A DNA stretch of 64,000 nt from Nemertoderma westbladi (lineage: Eukaryota; Xenacoelomorpha; Nemertodermatida; Nemertodermatidae). The stretch's first letter is position 1, and each line of letters opens with the position of its first letter. Where the stretch lies: positions 1-64,000 of the forward strand of contig JAUCBJ010006611.1 of assembly GCA_032718475.1 (NCBI GenBank), written 5' to 3'. Position numbers and translations under genes: made by a program. A model generated the notes under the pieces. That model did not search any database. It had not been told where the DNA came from and saw only the letters and a list, made by a program, of their open reading frames with translations. Positions 34,251 to 45,371 of the stretch are shown here, piece after piece.

Positions 34251-37200
34251 ATGACGGAGTTGATAGAAGATGATCTTGGCATTAGGGAGCGATATACTCT
34301 ACCTTTGCAAGCATTTGTGGATAGCTTAATGCGTGGTGAAGCCGATCCAACCATTATGGAGGACGATGGTCGTTATATCGAACCGCCGATGTCCTAAGAG
34401 CAACTTGCGCGTGAATTGGATTATCGAAAATTCACCACTCGCTATACGAATCGTAATGGTACGTATATGGACTTCTTAACTACCGGCCATCCTATCGATT
34501 TACATGATACGGACGATGTAGATACAGAGAGGGAAATGGTTCTGTTTAAATATCATACCCAGCGGAGTCGTAACGATAAACCGAGAATAGATCACGAAAA
34601 TTCTATTCGTAATAGACTAGAAAGAGAAAACATTGAAGAACCGGATAAATGCATCGACTTCAACGAATACCTAGAATTTTTTAGAGAAACCTATCTCAAC
34701 ATCGCCAGTCAGCAGAACCTAGAGACTCGATATCCTCAAGGTATACATCATGACCCTGTGGTAGAACTCAAACGGCTCTATTTCACTATGATGTATCTTA
34801 CCGCCGATCGTCCACTACCTGTTATCCCGGATAGTTTTGAACAAATGGAAGAATACTGCAAAACTGGAGAACGATCACCCGCGTTTCCTCTGCAGGACGT
34901 ACGTCTTTGGTATTATTGTGACGAATGCCCTAGACCCAACCAACAAACTGAAAGACACAAACATCCGCGGAGACGTTGCGCTAAACACAGCTTTACGCGT
35001 TATACTTACGGGAGTTTCGAGCGAAACCTGTTCGACGTATCACCTACGATCGCTCGTCTTAAACGATCACTGAATAAACCCATGATCAGAGTTCCGGAAT
35101 ACTCGGTCAGGCCTCCTCATTCCCTAGTGAGACCTCAAACTCTTGATCCTAACAGTATCACTGATCCTCCCGAACTATATTCCCTGTTCAAAGACTTAGT
35201 GTTACCCGAACAATTAATCGGTGGTGCTCCGGTAGTGGGTTCGTTAGACATTCGCCCATCCTACTTAGCCGGATTGGGACGCGGGCAGCTAATATCGCCC
35301 TTTGATCCTTACAATCGTCCAGGATTAAACCCGATGCAACCCGCCACGGAAGTCGAGGAGAGCGTTATAAGAAACGCTTTAGACGCTATTCGACAGAAGA
35401 TCGGAAAGGGAACACAAGATTGTTTAGAGAAACGTAAATTACAACAACAAGTTCAATCGGTGAAGGAGTTAGCCTTGCCACAGTTCGATAGAGAAATCCA
35501 AAACCTCGAGGAAGACATCGAGCTTGGACGCACGTATTCTCTACAAGAATTTTTAGATGAACGCTTACAGAGACAAGCGGAAGAAAATCTACTCGAGGAG
35601 AAACACACGAAACTGGAAGAGAGAGAAGAAGCCGCTTTAGCCCAACCTGAAGCTCAAATCCTTATGACGGACCTCTACTCTCGAACCATTCGTCATCCCT
35701 CGATGATTCCACATTTCGGAGACAAACTCTTCGCGACGATACAACCTCAACCGGTTGATATCAGTACAGGATCGCAAAATCTTATCGCTGACGCCCCTAT
35801 GTTACAGCGTCCGCCAATCGAGGCCGCTCGTGTTGACGGTATACTCGTTGAACCTCCGGACAATCGAGCGGATCTTGTCCGTCGTATGGTACACGATGTC
35901 AACATACGCGCTAGACCTTTACAGAACTCGTTTTATGGGATTAAAGACCACCCTTATTACGTTAATCTGACTCAATATTATATGGTAAAACCAGAAGACC
36001 CGACGCATAATTTAAAGTTTCTACCACTAATAAATCCTCTAGACATTGTCGAACTCGAACAATTGCAGAAACATCTGGATCAGTTAGTAAAAGTAAACTC
36101 ATTTAGAAAACCATATAACATTTCTAGAATCGAGAAAGATATAGAACCCCCTTATAATCTCGATGGATTTATTAAAACTCGATTAGTCCATTGGAATCTA
36201 GATGTATTATTTGAAGAAGAGAAAATACAAAGATACGGAAATTTGGAGACGTATACCACTCGGCACATGAAGTATAGTGATCTCCCTGACGCTAACCAAT
36301 GCGCCACCTTGTGGCATCCAGTAGGGATGACCCTAGAGAACGCCACCAAGGAGTGGAATGAAACTCTTAATGTTATTGAGATGTATGGAGTTGTCACCTA
36401 CGATAATGAAGGTAGCGTTCCGGTCGGAGAACTAGGAACTACGCGCATGATCCACATACGCGGATTAGCTGGTTCTACCCATGTGTTTACTCGAGCGTGT
36501 TCCGACGTGATTGATTATTCCTTTGAAACTCTCACTGAAACACAAAAGAATCTCCGACATGGACAATTCGAACTCGCGCAGCGTTACGTCATTGACACCG
36601 AACGCAAACCGGCCATGGGTATCGATGGAGCGATGTTACCCCAGCCCGTACTCGAGATGTTGTTCAACGAAAGAATCCTTAAAATCGGCTCAGCTGTTTA
36701 TGGAGATCTCCAAAACGACTTTCGGAATATGGAGAACATTCCATACCCTTTCGTTGATACTCAGCTGATTGCTCCCTGGGCAGAAGGTCGAGGTTTCTTC
36801 CGCACCATGTATGCTAATACGTCTAGCAACATTACAAAGGTGCAACGAACTTCCATCGGACATCTTGCCTTTCAGGAATACGGATGGAATTTCAAAGTCG
36901 GAAATCCCATTAACTATCAACAAGTATACGGAGACCATTATTCTCGATTATACTTTGATGGACCATTGACCGCACCTGGCGCCGTGTATAGCTTCATGAG
37001 TGTTCCACTCCGTCCCTCCTTAGCTATATACACGATCTTTGAAAACACCGCACTTGCCGGTTGGCTAGCCGATGTGTGCAGTCGTACTATACGCGCCCAT
37101 CCATTAATACTTGGGACCAAACTCGCTAAGCTAGATGAACATAATAAATTCATCCGCTTCGAATGTTTCCGGCGATTTTTAACCCCGTTCCGCAATGTGG

Positions 37201-38504
37201 ATAGCCAATTTAAAGACCGCGCTTTGACCAAGCTCAGCCTAAGAAACTCAGCTGCAGAGAAGTTGGATAGCGCTGGATTCGCCATTTTCCAAGAGATTTG
37301 TATATCGAACTTGCACTCCTCTGTTATACAAAGACCTCGAATCCCCACAGGTTATTCTGTCGTGGAAATTCAGACAATAGGTCCACCTGAAGAGACAGAC
37401 ACGCCCACCTCAGCTATGCACTTAGAAGACGAACCAATATGTCTAGAATCTGAGGAGATTCAGCCTATCGCGCCCCGGAACAGCGACAACGATTACATCA
37501 TAGAATGGTATCAAGGTCCACAGTGTCTCACTGCGTATGATTATCGACATGTCAACTATGTTTCTAGGCAACGTTGTCGGTTATGCGCATCGAGAGACCA
37601 TGATACACCCATGGACACAAACCTCCGCTGTTCCTATTTCCAAGAACAACCGACTATGGAAATTTATTGCGCATATTGCAGACTCAATAACTTGCATATT
37701 TTTGCGGTTTGCCCTCAATTTATGACTCAATGTCACCATTGTCAACAAAAGGGACACGCCAGTTTCGATTGCCCTTTTAATCACGATTTGGAAAGCGTAG
37801 ATGAAATGATCACACTATGTTACATCAGAGCTTGGGAAGCGAACGCTGATTTACATTGTGATTCGCGCCATCGCTATTATCCCGGACGCGCTTACGAAGG
37901 AGTTTATGCATTCCATCCTTATCTATTCGCTTCGGTCGAACAGAAATCACGCATATCGAGTTACGAGCTACTGAAGAGCGTCGGAGAATGTATTTCAACC
38001 AAATTTGTACGCAAATTTCTCAGGAGTGTTAATCCTAGCGACCTTCATTCCTATAACTTAATCAATTACATCCGTCAGGATCCGGACTATGGAGACTTAT
38101 TTGTTAACTCACACCCCGAGTTACAGGAAGTATATCGACGGCCTTACGAATACCGAGCCCGCGAACGCGAGTTGGAAAGAACTATTAAACCCCGGAGGTT
38201 TCTAACTGCCTATGGTCCATCCACGGCCCTCGTTCAGACCACTCGTAAAGGACCCGTAAGAGCGGCTGTCTTAAAACGAACTCTCAAAGCCATTAGACCC
38301 CTCTCCCCCGACGTTGATGTCAATCAACCCGGTACTTCGACTGGCGGATACACCGACCATAATCCTACACCCTCTGATGCAATCATATTGCACCCTTCAC
38401 CCAGGAGTTATAGCCCTCCTTGTAAAGTGGCTCGCCCCAAAGAGAAAAGGACTCTGGCTAGCTTTAAAAAACTGCGTAAATGCTGTCCGCGCAAGAAAGA
38501 CTAA
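34251..38504 (+). CDS. Giant ORF of unknown function in BEL/Pao element, with zinc knuckles
   Basis: The frame opens at an ATG (34251), has one in-frame TAA at 34395-34397 (codon 49), and then stays open to 38504, about 1417 codons in all. The downstream part has no ATG at its own beginning and sequence on both sides of the TAA looks coding, so I read it as one gene with a nonsense codon. It is hydrophilic, with acidic and coiled-coil segments (about residues 370-460). The C-terminus has a zinc-rich region (about 1050-1120): CRLCASRDHDTPMDTNLRC, CAYCRLNNLHIFAVCP and a canonical CCHC knuckle CHHCQQKGHASFDCP, then a basic tail. There is no signal peptide, membrane segment or fusion-protein pattern, so it is not an obvious envelope. 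It may be a second nucleic-acid-binding gag-like protein; this is inference. Confidence 0.75.
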
Positions 38505-38571
38505 CTGTTTAGAGTATTTACATATATTAGAAACTGTGATTTTTGTATATTTATAAACTTGAATCCCATTT

Positions 38572-38582
38572 TCTGGGAGCGG
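38572..38582 (+). promoter_or_regulatory. Polypurine tract before 3' LTR
   Basis: Short purine-rich GGGAGCGG directly precedes the 3' LTR (38583), in the position of the plus-strand primer. It is short for a PPT, hence moderate confidence. Confidence 0.5.
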
Positions 38583-39775
38583 TGTAAAAGCTTTTGCGGA
38601 TATACTCAGTCCCCCTCGCCCGCAAGGTACCGTTATAGGTGTTTTAACGGACATAAAAGTCATTCTTCTATATACGTGCTTTGGCGGACATGGTAAGGCA
38701 AAAAACCCGCAATGCACCAAATACCCTGGCACAGCTTAGCCTTGATGATTCAGATTACGACATCTAACAGCTGGTTGCTGACATGGAAACGGCCATTGGA
38801 CACATGGTTCTTTGTTTAGCTTAACAGCCAATAAGAGCGATTTTTTCTGTCGATGTGGAGATATTTTGGCAGATCATGCTAGGAGTGTTCAGTCTTACTT
38901 TTTTTTCTTGATACTGTTGTGTTGTTTCTATCTAGGCCAGGAACACCGGTTCTAGAGTCAATTCGTTTCAGACTTTAGAAGAAACATTAGTAGGCTTAAG
39001 ATTATAGAGCGTATAACTGTTAACATAACAACTCGGCTCAATCGGCACATACATTGTCATATCATATCTTAACCTACCGTCTTAATGCTTTTACTGTTGT
39101 TATTATTTTGTATCAGTTGGTTGAATATTATTTGGAGAACATCTATAAAGAACCCAAATTTCCCAATTTTCTTGATACACTACAGGTTAGAGAGACAGGT
39201 TACATATAGCGATTGCGACTTATATTATTGTGGTTTGTAGTGAATTTAATGCTATTTGATAAGCACTACATGAGTCAGTTGCTGTTCTCTTAATATATGA
39301 TAAAATTCATTGACGGTCGGCAAATTAGTGAGCAGTATTGTGTGTTACCGGTAGTGTGCATGATTGTGACTGATAACTAAGCATTTCCTAAAGAATGCGC
39401 CTCATACGTGAATCATAAGCCTTACCGACTTACCGTTGTGATTAGTATAAGTAATATCTCTATTTACCTAGATAGAGCGCCACGTCCTAAAGGAACTGTT
39501 AATATTTCCCGAAAGTGAATAATATTGGTCAGAAATTATTTATTAACGATCAATCGAATAATACAGTAAGCTTACACTGCAATAATAATCTAAGCCCTCA
39601 GAATCCAGTCTCCTGGGTATATCCAGCGGGTGAATGGACGCGCACTAGGCTGGCTTCTGCTAATGTTGTGTTTATTGGTATTAAATATTTGTCAATTTCT
39701 AAAGTCTATTTATAAACCAAAAGACATATAAATTTTGGCAGGTTAAACTGCTAAAGGTCTTCAAAAGCGCGTACA
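38583..39775 (+). repeat. 3' LTR of the BEL/Pao element
   Basis: 1193 bp, matching 21411-22603 with about eight substitutions and no indels seen. Target duplication AAAAT follows at 39776-39780. Confidence 0.95.
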
Positions 39776-40030
39776 AAAATTGATATTTTTCCGCAAACCC
39801 TTTCAAAAGAAAACGCTGCTAAAAACAACTGAAATTGTGAAAATGTTGCGAAGGAAATATAAAGTATTTTCGTTGGATGACTGCGTGCAAATACTGAAAT
39901 AACTTGCAAATACTGCAAGTACTAAGTACTTTAATAATAAGTACTTTGCAAAAATAGTTTTTATCAACAACATCACGTAACATTACTAAACGGAATATTA
40001 TGCTATGTCTATAAAACCTTTGCTATAAAA
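39776..40030. repeat. 473-bp higher-order repeat, copy 3 (right part)
   Basis: Continues the repeat copy interrupted at 21410 (AAAATTGATATTTTTCCGC ... GCTATAAAAA). The array ends at 40030. Confidence 0.92.
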
Positions 40031-41519
40031 AGTGTAATGGTTTTGGTAGAATTTCTCACGCTTTAATTTTTAATATATTAAAGGAACCATTATCACAAAT
40101 CTATTTATTTTATTTATAAAGTTACTATTCTGAAACTTTAACACAATGATCGGCGCAGTGGCGGTACGGCTAATGTCGCGTTACGGAAAGTCACGTTACG
40201 GCTAATTTTCTGAGTAGCCGTAACGCGACTTTGAAAGTCGCGGTACTGCTACTCAAAAAGTCGCGTTACGGTAATCTATTGTCTTGGTTTTACATAGGGA
40301 ATCATTATCAATATTATTCTATGGTGTTTATGTTTAAGTACATGAGATGAGAAAGGTTCGAAAAATGGTATATTAAATGTTATTAAATGTTATTATGTTA
40401 TTAAAATGTTATTGTTATTAATGTTATTAAAATGTGGTAAATGGTATTATTATAATAGGTATATTGGTCGAGTCGAGTGTTGATCAGTATATTGCCGAAA
40501 TATTGCACTTTGAATTTATCATTATAATATTCAAATGAAAAGTATCTAAAACTAACCAGTGATGGCCCGCGTATGGCATTTGGTTCGGTGGTGGAGTGGG
40601 TTGGAATGGTTGGCCACGGAGGGGTGGTCGGGGTTGGGTTGGGAAGAAATAGTTCAGCCGCGAAGGGGTGGTTCACTACACCAACATTCCAGTCGGGATC
40701 ACCACCCCTTCCCAATGCATCTGGGGCGGTATTCATAAATGTGACTAACTAGGAACTTAGTCCTAGTCACATCAAGTTAGTAAGTGCTTGTACTAATTCG
40801 GTATTCAGAGAAGTTGGTGCTACTTATTACTAACGTATTTAGTACTAGTTGTTGTTAAACTCGTATTCATAGAATTTAGTCTTATTATTAGTTAGCATTA
40901 GCTGTAACTTAAATTTCTAGTCACATGAAGATGTGACTAAGTTGGTAAGAAAGCTTACTTATTCTATGTTGGCCTTCATACATACAGTATGGTTATTATG
41001 TTACTGACGACTCCGGCCACATTATACTCTCTCTTGTTTTTCTAGCGTTCTGTGTTCATTGCAAATGTGTTGTTGCAGAGAAACTGTCAAATGTAACGAC
41101 GTAAAGCTTTTTGTTTTTAAACATATATCCGACTTAAATTTCCAAATTTCAGCTTACATTCTTGAATGGTGAGATTGCTCCCGAACGGTCCGCGTCCGTT
41201 GAAAAATGTGTTTCGCTAAAGAATTCTACCATTCGCGAACTTTCGCAAGATAAAAAAGTGGTAGCGTTCCCACTTCATTATTTGTCTCTCTATTACCGAA
41301 TGTAAATAATGGTATTCGATAATGGTAGCCAATTGATTTATCGCCTTACTAAAAATATTAATTTTTCACTAAAATTTTAACAGGAAATCACTAAAATATT
41401 CAGTTTCCACTAAAATCTATTAATTAACATGAAATCTATTAATTATAAATTATTGCTAAAATGTGGGCAAGGGCAGGTTACAGTGCCACGTTATTCTAAC
41501 CTAAATAATGGGCCTAAAC
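40031..41519. other. Intergenic DNA with inverted and short repeats
   Basis: No gene seen. It holds GTCGCGTTACGG words in both orientations at 40170-40275. A region at 40730-40990 has repeated GGTATTCATA words and a hairpin (ATGTGACTA ... TAGTCACAT), which may be a MITE without defined ends. The 111-codon minus ORF at 40401-40736 has no recognisable domain. Confidence 0.45.
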
Positions 41520-41981
41520 CATGGAGCCCATTTTGGCACTTTGGATAATTGAAGAATTATCAAAAAAGAAAGACAGGCCTGGCTGTTATCTTTGTTGACT
41601 TCTTCAAGGCCTTTGATTCAGTCTCTCGCTCACGTATGTTCAGCATACTTTTATTATATGGGATTCCTGATGAAATCATTGCAGCAATCAGATCAGTATA
41701 CGATGGTTCGACAACATTTGTGTCTACTGTTGACGGTGACACAGAACCATTTGAAGTGTTATGGGGCGTCCTCCAAGGAGACACACTTGCACCATTCTTG
41801 TTCATTATTGTGGTTGACTATGTTCTACGCATGTCCTTAGATCATTATAATGATGATGGGGTGATGATAACTCCACCTACTGGCTCCAGAAGTCGAGGAA
41901 ATCATGCCAAGTACCTAACCGATCTAGACTTTGCTGATGACTTAGGAGTACTCTCACAATCATTAGAGGGAGCCCAACGGC
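41520..41981 (+). mobile_element. Non-LTR retrotransposon RT, 5' part, cut by the Polinton
   Basis: LINE reverse transcriptase core: VIFVDFFKAFDSVSRSRM (motif A), LLYGIPDEIIAAIRSVYDG, GVLQGDTLAPFLFIIVVDY (motif B region) and LTDLDFADDLGVLSQSLEGA (motif C, FADD). It starts abruptly near 41520, so it is 5'-truncated, and it is frameshifted near 41545. The frame is cut at 41981 by the Polinton and resumes at 60975 (LLSSLEHAASSVGLFINSRK). It is the same family as the relic at 12480-13137. Confidence 0.9.
41976..41981. repeat. Target-site duplication AACGGC, left
   Basis: Six-base AACGGC directly before the Polinton terminus; the identical hexamer follows the right terminus at 60969-60974. Six-base duplications are the rule for Polintons. 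Confidence 0.93.
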
Positions 41982-42531
41982 AGTAGTAGAAGAAACATAG
42001 ACCTCAGCGTACTCCTCCCTAGCTTGGGCTATGGGCTAGATCTCGGAGGGCTATTAAAAATGCCAAATTTCGGTGCTAAATTGCAGTGTTTAATGACCAT
42101 CTGTCACCACCAGTATTGATTCGCGTCGTTGCCTTGCCTTCAACCAATCGTTGCGTATTCACCTACGCGTAGCCTAACCACACGATGCCTGCCTTACTCC
42201 GCCATATGTCACCATCAGCAGTTGCCATCAACCAATCGTCGCGTAGCCTAACCTCGCGATGCCCGCCTTACTCGACTGACTGACTAACCCTAATGTTATT
42301 CACCTTTTCGCCACGTTACCACCGCTGCCACGTTACCACCACCACTGTATACTGTATATGGTGACGACGTGGCCATCTACACGCATCACGCATATATTAT
42401 ATTATATTGATTGCCAACTCCACGACTGCTGTCGCCAAATCAACAAACCAACCAGTATGATACATGAAATTCCGTCACGTTCCAGCTACGCGTATACGAG
42501 CATTAGTGATTATTATTATTATTATTACGCA
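41982..42531 (+). repeat. Polinton left terminal inverted repeat
   Basis: About 550 bp inverted relative to 60318-60968. The outer 200 bp are about 98% identical; the inner part has indels and small tandem duplications (CCAATCGTTGCG / CCAATCGTCGCG units at 42148 and 42233). Confidence 0.93.
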
Positions 42532-42741
42532 ATAATTTTTGTTTATACAGTAGTTCCCTACCGGCTAATCAACCAATCAATAAACCGAATTTAGGCTATT
42601 TCTCAGTTTAAGACCAGTATTATTTTTGAAAATATCTTATATATATAATCTCTTGCTTTAATCACAATTAATCATTTGTAATGGTTTTAGTTTAAAAGTT
42701 TTTACTTTGTTTGTTTGATTTACAATAAAATAAATTAAATA

Positions 42742-43185
42742 ATGTCTTCTGATTCCGATATGGTTATGCCAATAGTAAGGCATTCATTTTTTGCAGAAGA
42801 TGGTGAAGCCTATATTGTTATTGATTATACAATTTACCGTCGGGGAGATGATACATATAAAATTGAGTTTTCTGAAAAAGCCAGGAAAGTTTTAAGCTCA
42901 ATTGATATTGATGCTTCTGATAATAGTATTCATCTCTTAGATTACAACCTGAAAGTTGAGCATGAGGGAAAATTAATCAACATCTTACTATTATCCATGA
43001 TAGAGGGGTTTATTGTTATTACACAATACAACGAAGCTGGTGAAAAGTTTGAAATACGGCTAAATCGGTATAGCCCCTACGAAATTATGTCTTTCTTTAT
43101 TGTAATGATTTCAAAAGAATCCTTTGTCGAACCTGAAGAATCAACAGATAATGTTGAATATGTTGATAATATCATTGATTCTTGA
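42742..43185 (+). CDS. Polinton protein of unknown function (147 aa)
   Basis: First rightward gene after the left TIR. The 147-residue acidic protein is rich in beta-branched residues, with two similar-looking beta segments (EAYIVIDYTIYRRGDDTYKI and EGFIVITQYNEAGEKFEIRL) each followed by a helix-like stretch. That pattern is weakly reminiscent of small ssDNA-binding PC4-type folds, but this is speculation. It ends in an acidic tail. No signal peptide, membrane segment or catalytic motif is seen. The ATG is preceded by an AT-rich stretch. Confidence 0.7.
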   Translation: MSSDSDMVMPIVRHSFFAEDGEAYIVIDYTIYRRGDDTYKIEFSEKARKVLSSIDIDASDNSIHLLDYNLKVEHEGKLINILLLSMIEGFIVITQYNEAGEKFEIRLNRYSPYEIMSFFIVMISKESFVEPEESTDNVEYVDNIIDS

Positions 43186-43371
43186 CTTTTCCCTCTATAT
43201 TATAAATATTTTATGATTATTTATAAAATTTTGATGTTTTTAATTATGAAAAAACATCAAATTTTAAATAATCGAAAATTGTAGTAGTAATTGCATATAC
43301 AGTATAACAGATTTGTTTGTTGTTGTTGTGTATTGAGGTAATTATTTTCAATTTACTTTAAAATTTGGAAA

Positions 43372-43824
43372 ATGGATATTTTAAATGAAAAATGTCCAGT
43401 TTGCTATTCTAAGTTATTGCAACAACATCGAGATTATTATAAATGTGAAAATAAACATGCAACTTGCGTACAATGTATTGTACAATATTCCGAAATGAAT
43501 AATTATTGTTCTAAAATTTGTCCTATTTGTCGCGCACCCATATCTAAGTTTAATATAAAGTTGGCAAGTTATCAACCCTATTATTGGAAAGAGCTTCGAA
43601 ATATAACTTATACTTCTGCGGAAAGTAATGATCCAGGAGATTTATTTACAATATTGGAGAATATTTTTTATAGAAATGTAGTACGACGGTGTTGCTACTA
43701 TATTCCTTATTTTTTTAGCAGCGAACATAAAAAAATCATTAGTGCGAAATTCTCGGAAAGTGATTTCCAAACCGCCGATGTTACCTATCATTATTTCGCG
43801 TATAAAGATGCTCACCATGCTTAA
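43372..43824 (+). CDS. Polinton RING-finger protein
   Basis: A 150-residue protein with an N-terminal RING: C8-x2-C11, C25-x3-H29-x2-C32-x2-C35, then C50-x2-C53 in KICPICRAPISKF. Such domains act as E3 ubiquitin ligases. The C-terminal 90 residues have no recognised domain. It lies between the unknown first gene and the packaging ATPase, on the same strand. Acquired RING genes are common in large DNA viruses and would fit host-factor control; the substrate is unknown. Confidence 0.8.
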   Translation: MDILNEKCPVCYSKLLQQHRDYYKCENKHATCVQCIVQYSEMNNYCSKICPICRAPISKFNIKLASYQPYYWKELRNITYTSAESNDPGDLFTILENIFYRNVVRRCCYYIPYFFSSEHKKIISAKFSESDFQTADVTYHYFAYKDAHHA

Positions 43825-44052
43825 AATTACATTGAAAATGAGTCTATACTATAATTGGAAATAGCACCTTTTGTTGCAGCGAGCGTCACATACTGTAGTT
43901 GTGTCATATGTTAATTAAATATACAGTACTCTAATATTGTAGTTGCATCAATTATTGTTATATACATAGTAATGGTGATGGTTTATTGATATTGATATTG
44001 ATATTATATTATATTATATTGTATTGTTGATATATCTTAATAATAATAATAA

Positions 44053-44727
44053 ATGGCTGACTTTAATTCAGGTCCATATAATTTAAACTTTCAAATGGGA
44101 ACGAGTATGATAATTTCTGGCCCATCTGGTTCTGGAAAATCAACGTTTGTCAGTAATTTAATTAAACACAAGAATGGTTGTTTCAACGAAGCCCCCCTGG
44201 GAGTATTGTATTGTTACGGGAGCAATCCCCCGACTATTCCCGGTATTACTCACCTTTACAAAGGTTTGCCAGAAAATATAGATAGTTTAGTAAATAGTCG
44301 AGATTTATTAATTATAGATGATTTATTAACAGAAACTGAGTCCAGTACAGCTTTAACTGTATTGTTTACTAAGGTAGCTCATCATTCCAATATATTTATT
44401 TGTTTTATAACGCAAAACATGTTTTACGGTGGGAAGCATAACCGCACAAGATCAATTAATAGCCATACCTTAGTATTAATGAAAAATCCGCGAGACAGTC
44501 TATCGGTTTTAAATTTCGCAAAGCAGATGTTACCAGGGCAGACCAAATTTTTAGTAGATTCCTATCAAGATGCGACAATTGAACCATTTTCGCATTTCTT
44601 AATTGATTTACGACAGGAAACACCCGAACATTTAAGATTTAGATCGGATATATTTCGTAATCATAATTGTTACATTAAAAATTACATTGACTATAAACGT
44701 AGCGAAAATAATAATAATGATAAATAA
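44053..44727 (+). CDS. Polinton packaging ATPase (FtsK/HerA-type, A32-like)
   Basis: A 224-residue ATPase. Walker A is GPSGSGKST (23-31), Walker B is DLLIIDDLL (84-92), and FICFITQNMF (115-124) contains the sensor Gln-Asn. Arg-rich HNRTRSINSH follows. Length and layout fit the genome-packaging ATPases of Polintons and related dsDNA viruses, which pump DNA into the capsid. The start codon directly follows an (AAT)n run (44038-44052). The gene looks intact. Confidence 0.9.
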   Translation: MADFNSGPYNLNFQMGTSMIISGPSGSGKSTFVSNLIKHKNGCFNEAPLGVLYCYGSNPPTIPGITHLYKGLPENIDSLVNSRDLLIIDDLLTETESSTALTVLFTKVAHHSNIFICFITQNMFYGGKHNRTRSINSHTLVLMKNPRDSLSVLNFAKQMLPGQTKFLVDSYQDATIEPFSHFLIDLRQETPEHLRFRSDIFRNHNCYIKNYIDYKRSENNNNDK

Positions 44728-44764
44728 TTAATATTTTGTAACAATTTTCAATAATGTTGCAACA

Positions 44765-45148
44765 ATGAATAGACTTGTGCAGAAATATCGTAACGAACTG
44801 GAATTTCTACGCAGCGCTACCCCTCAACAAAGAACTTATTTTATTAACCATACCGCGAGTAACGAATTAATACGGCTCATTGTAAATACTGCATTAAATG
44901 TTCTAAAAGGTAACGTACAATTAACCCCTCATTCATTTAGAAATATTCGCCGCTATAAGAAGGTATTGAAATCACTCAACCGTAAAACAAAAAATATATC
45001 AAGTTACAGAAAAAAGTTAAGCAATCAATCTGGAGGTATACTACCGTTTCTAATACCCTTACTCGGCATTGGTGCGAAACTTGCTGCGAGTGCTGGTGCC
45101 GCCGCCGCTGGAGCAGCTATTGCGAAAAAAATTAACCGTGGACGGTAA
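44765..45148 (+). CDS. Polinton small protein with hydrophobic Ala-rich C-terminus
   Basis: 127 residues, 37 bp after the ATPase stop. The N-terminal part is basic and helical. A GGILPFLIPLLGIGAKL segment and an Ala-rich helix (AASAGAAAAGAAIAKK) end in a basic tail. This pattern resembles small virion proteins of Polintons and adenovirus-like precursors (pX/pVI type) with membrane-active segments, and the SGGI-like site could be cut by the element protease. Assignment is by position and composition only. Confidence 0.65.
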   Translation: MNRLVQKYRNELEFLRSATPQQRTYFINHTASNELIRLIVNTALNVLKGNVQLTPHSFRNIRRYKKVLKSLNRKTKNISSYRKKLSNQSGGILPFLIPLLGIGAKLAASAGAAAAGAAIAKKINRGR

Positions 45149-45150
45149 TA

Positions 45151-45321
45151 ATGGTTAAAACGGGAGTAACATTTAGAAAATTATATTTAGTATCGAGTAA
45201 ACCGTTAGCTACTGATTTAAAACCACAAGATATACCTAGAGTAAATACTACAAAAAGAAAACCCTTTAAAACATCAACTTCAAAGAAAATAATTAAAAAA
45301 TTTCAGTTGTTCTTACGGTGA
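45151..45321 (+). CDS. Polinton small basic protein (56 aa)
   Basis: A 56-codon ORF starting ATG two bases after the preceding stop, in the sequence TAATAATGG. It is strongly basic, with KRKPFKTSTSKKIIKK near the end. It fills the gap before integrase exactly, on the same strand. Small Arg/Lys-rich core-like peptides accompany capsid genes in related viruses. It is too short to be sure that it is translated. Confidence 0.5.
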   Translation: MVKTGVTFRKLYLVSSKPLATDLKPQDIPRVNTTKRKPFKTSTSKKIIKKFQLFLR

Positions 45322-45371
45322 GATTTGAATAAGAGATTTGAATATACATATTACTTGCGGTTGTCGAAAAG

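Larger units (their letters stand above)
21411..39775 (+). mobile_element. BEL/Pao LTR retrotransposon, 18.4 kb, full length with TSD
   Basis: Complete insertion with two 1193-bp LTRs (21411-22603 and 38583-39775) and a 5-bp target duplication AAAAT (21406-21410 and 39776-39780). The uninterrupted target site is visible in the neighbouring repeat copies. The LTRs differ at about eight positions, roughly 0.7%, so the insertion is recent. In order it has a 2.2-kb leader, gag with DUF1759-like core and zinc knuckles, DUF1758-like aspartic protease, BEL-type RT, a largely deleted RNase H, integrase, a 1.6-kb spacer and a giant ORF of unknown function. The coding region has at least five frame breaks plus a nonsense codon in the last ORF. 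BEL/Pao elements are usually 5-10 kb, so this one is unusually long. Confidence 0.95.

Noticed and set aside
34251-38504. Retroviral-type envelope
   Set aside because: No signal peptide, furin site, fusion peptide or transmembrane anchor; zinc knuckles point to nucleic-acid binding instead.
40401-40736. 111-codon minus-strand ORF
   Set aside because: Composition follows Pro/Thr-rich low complexity; no domain or neighbour support.
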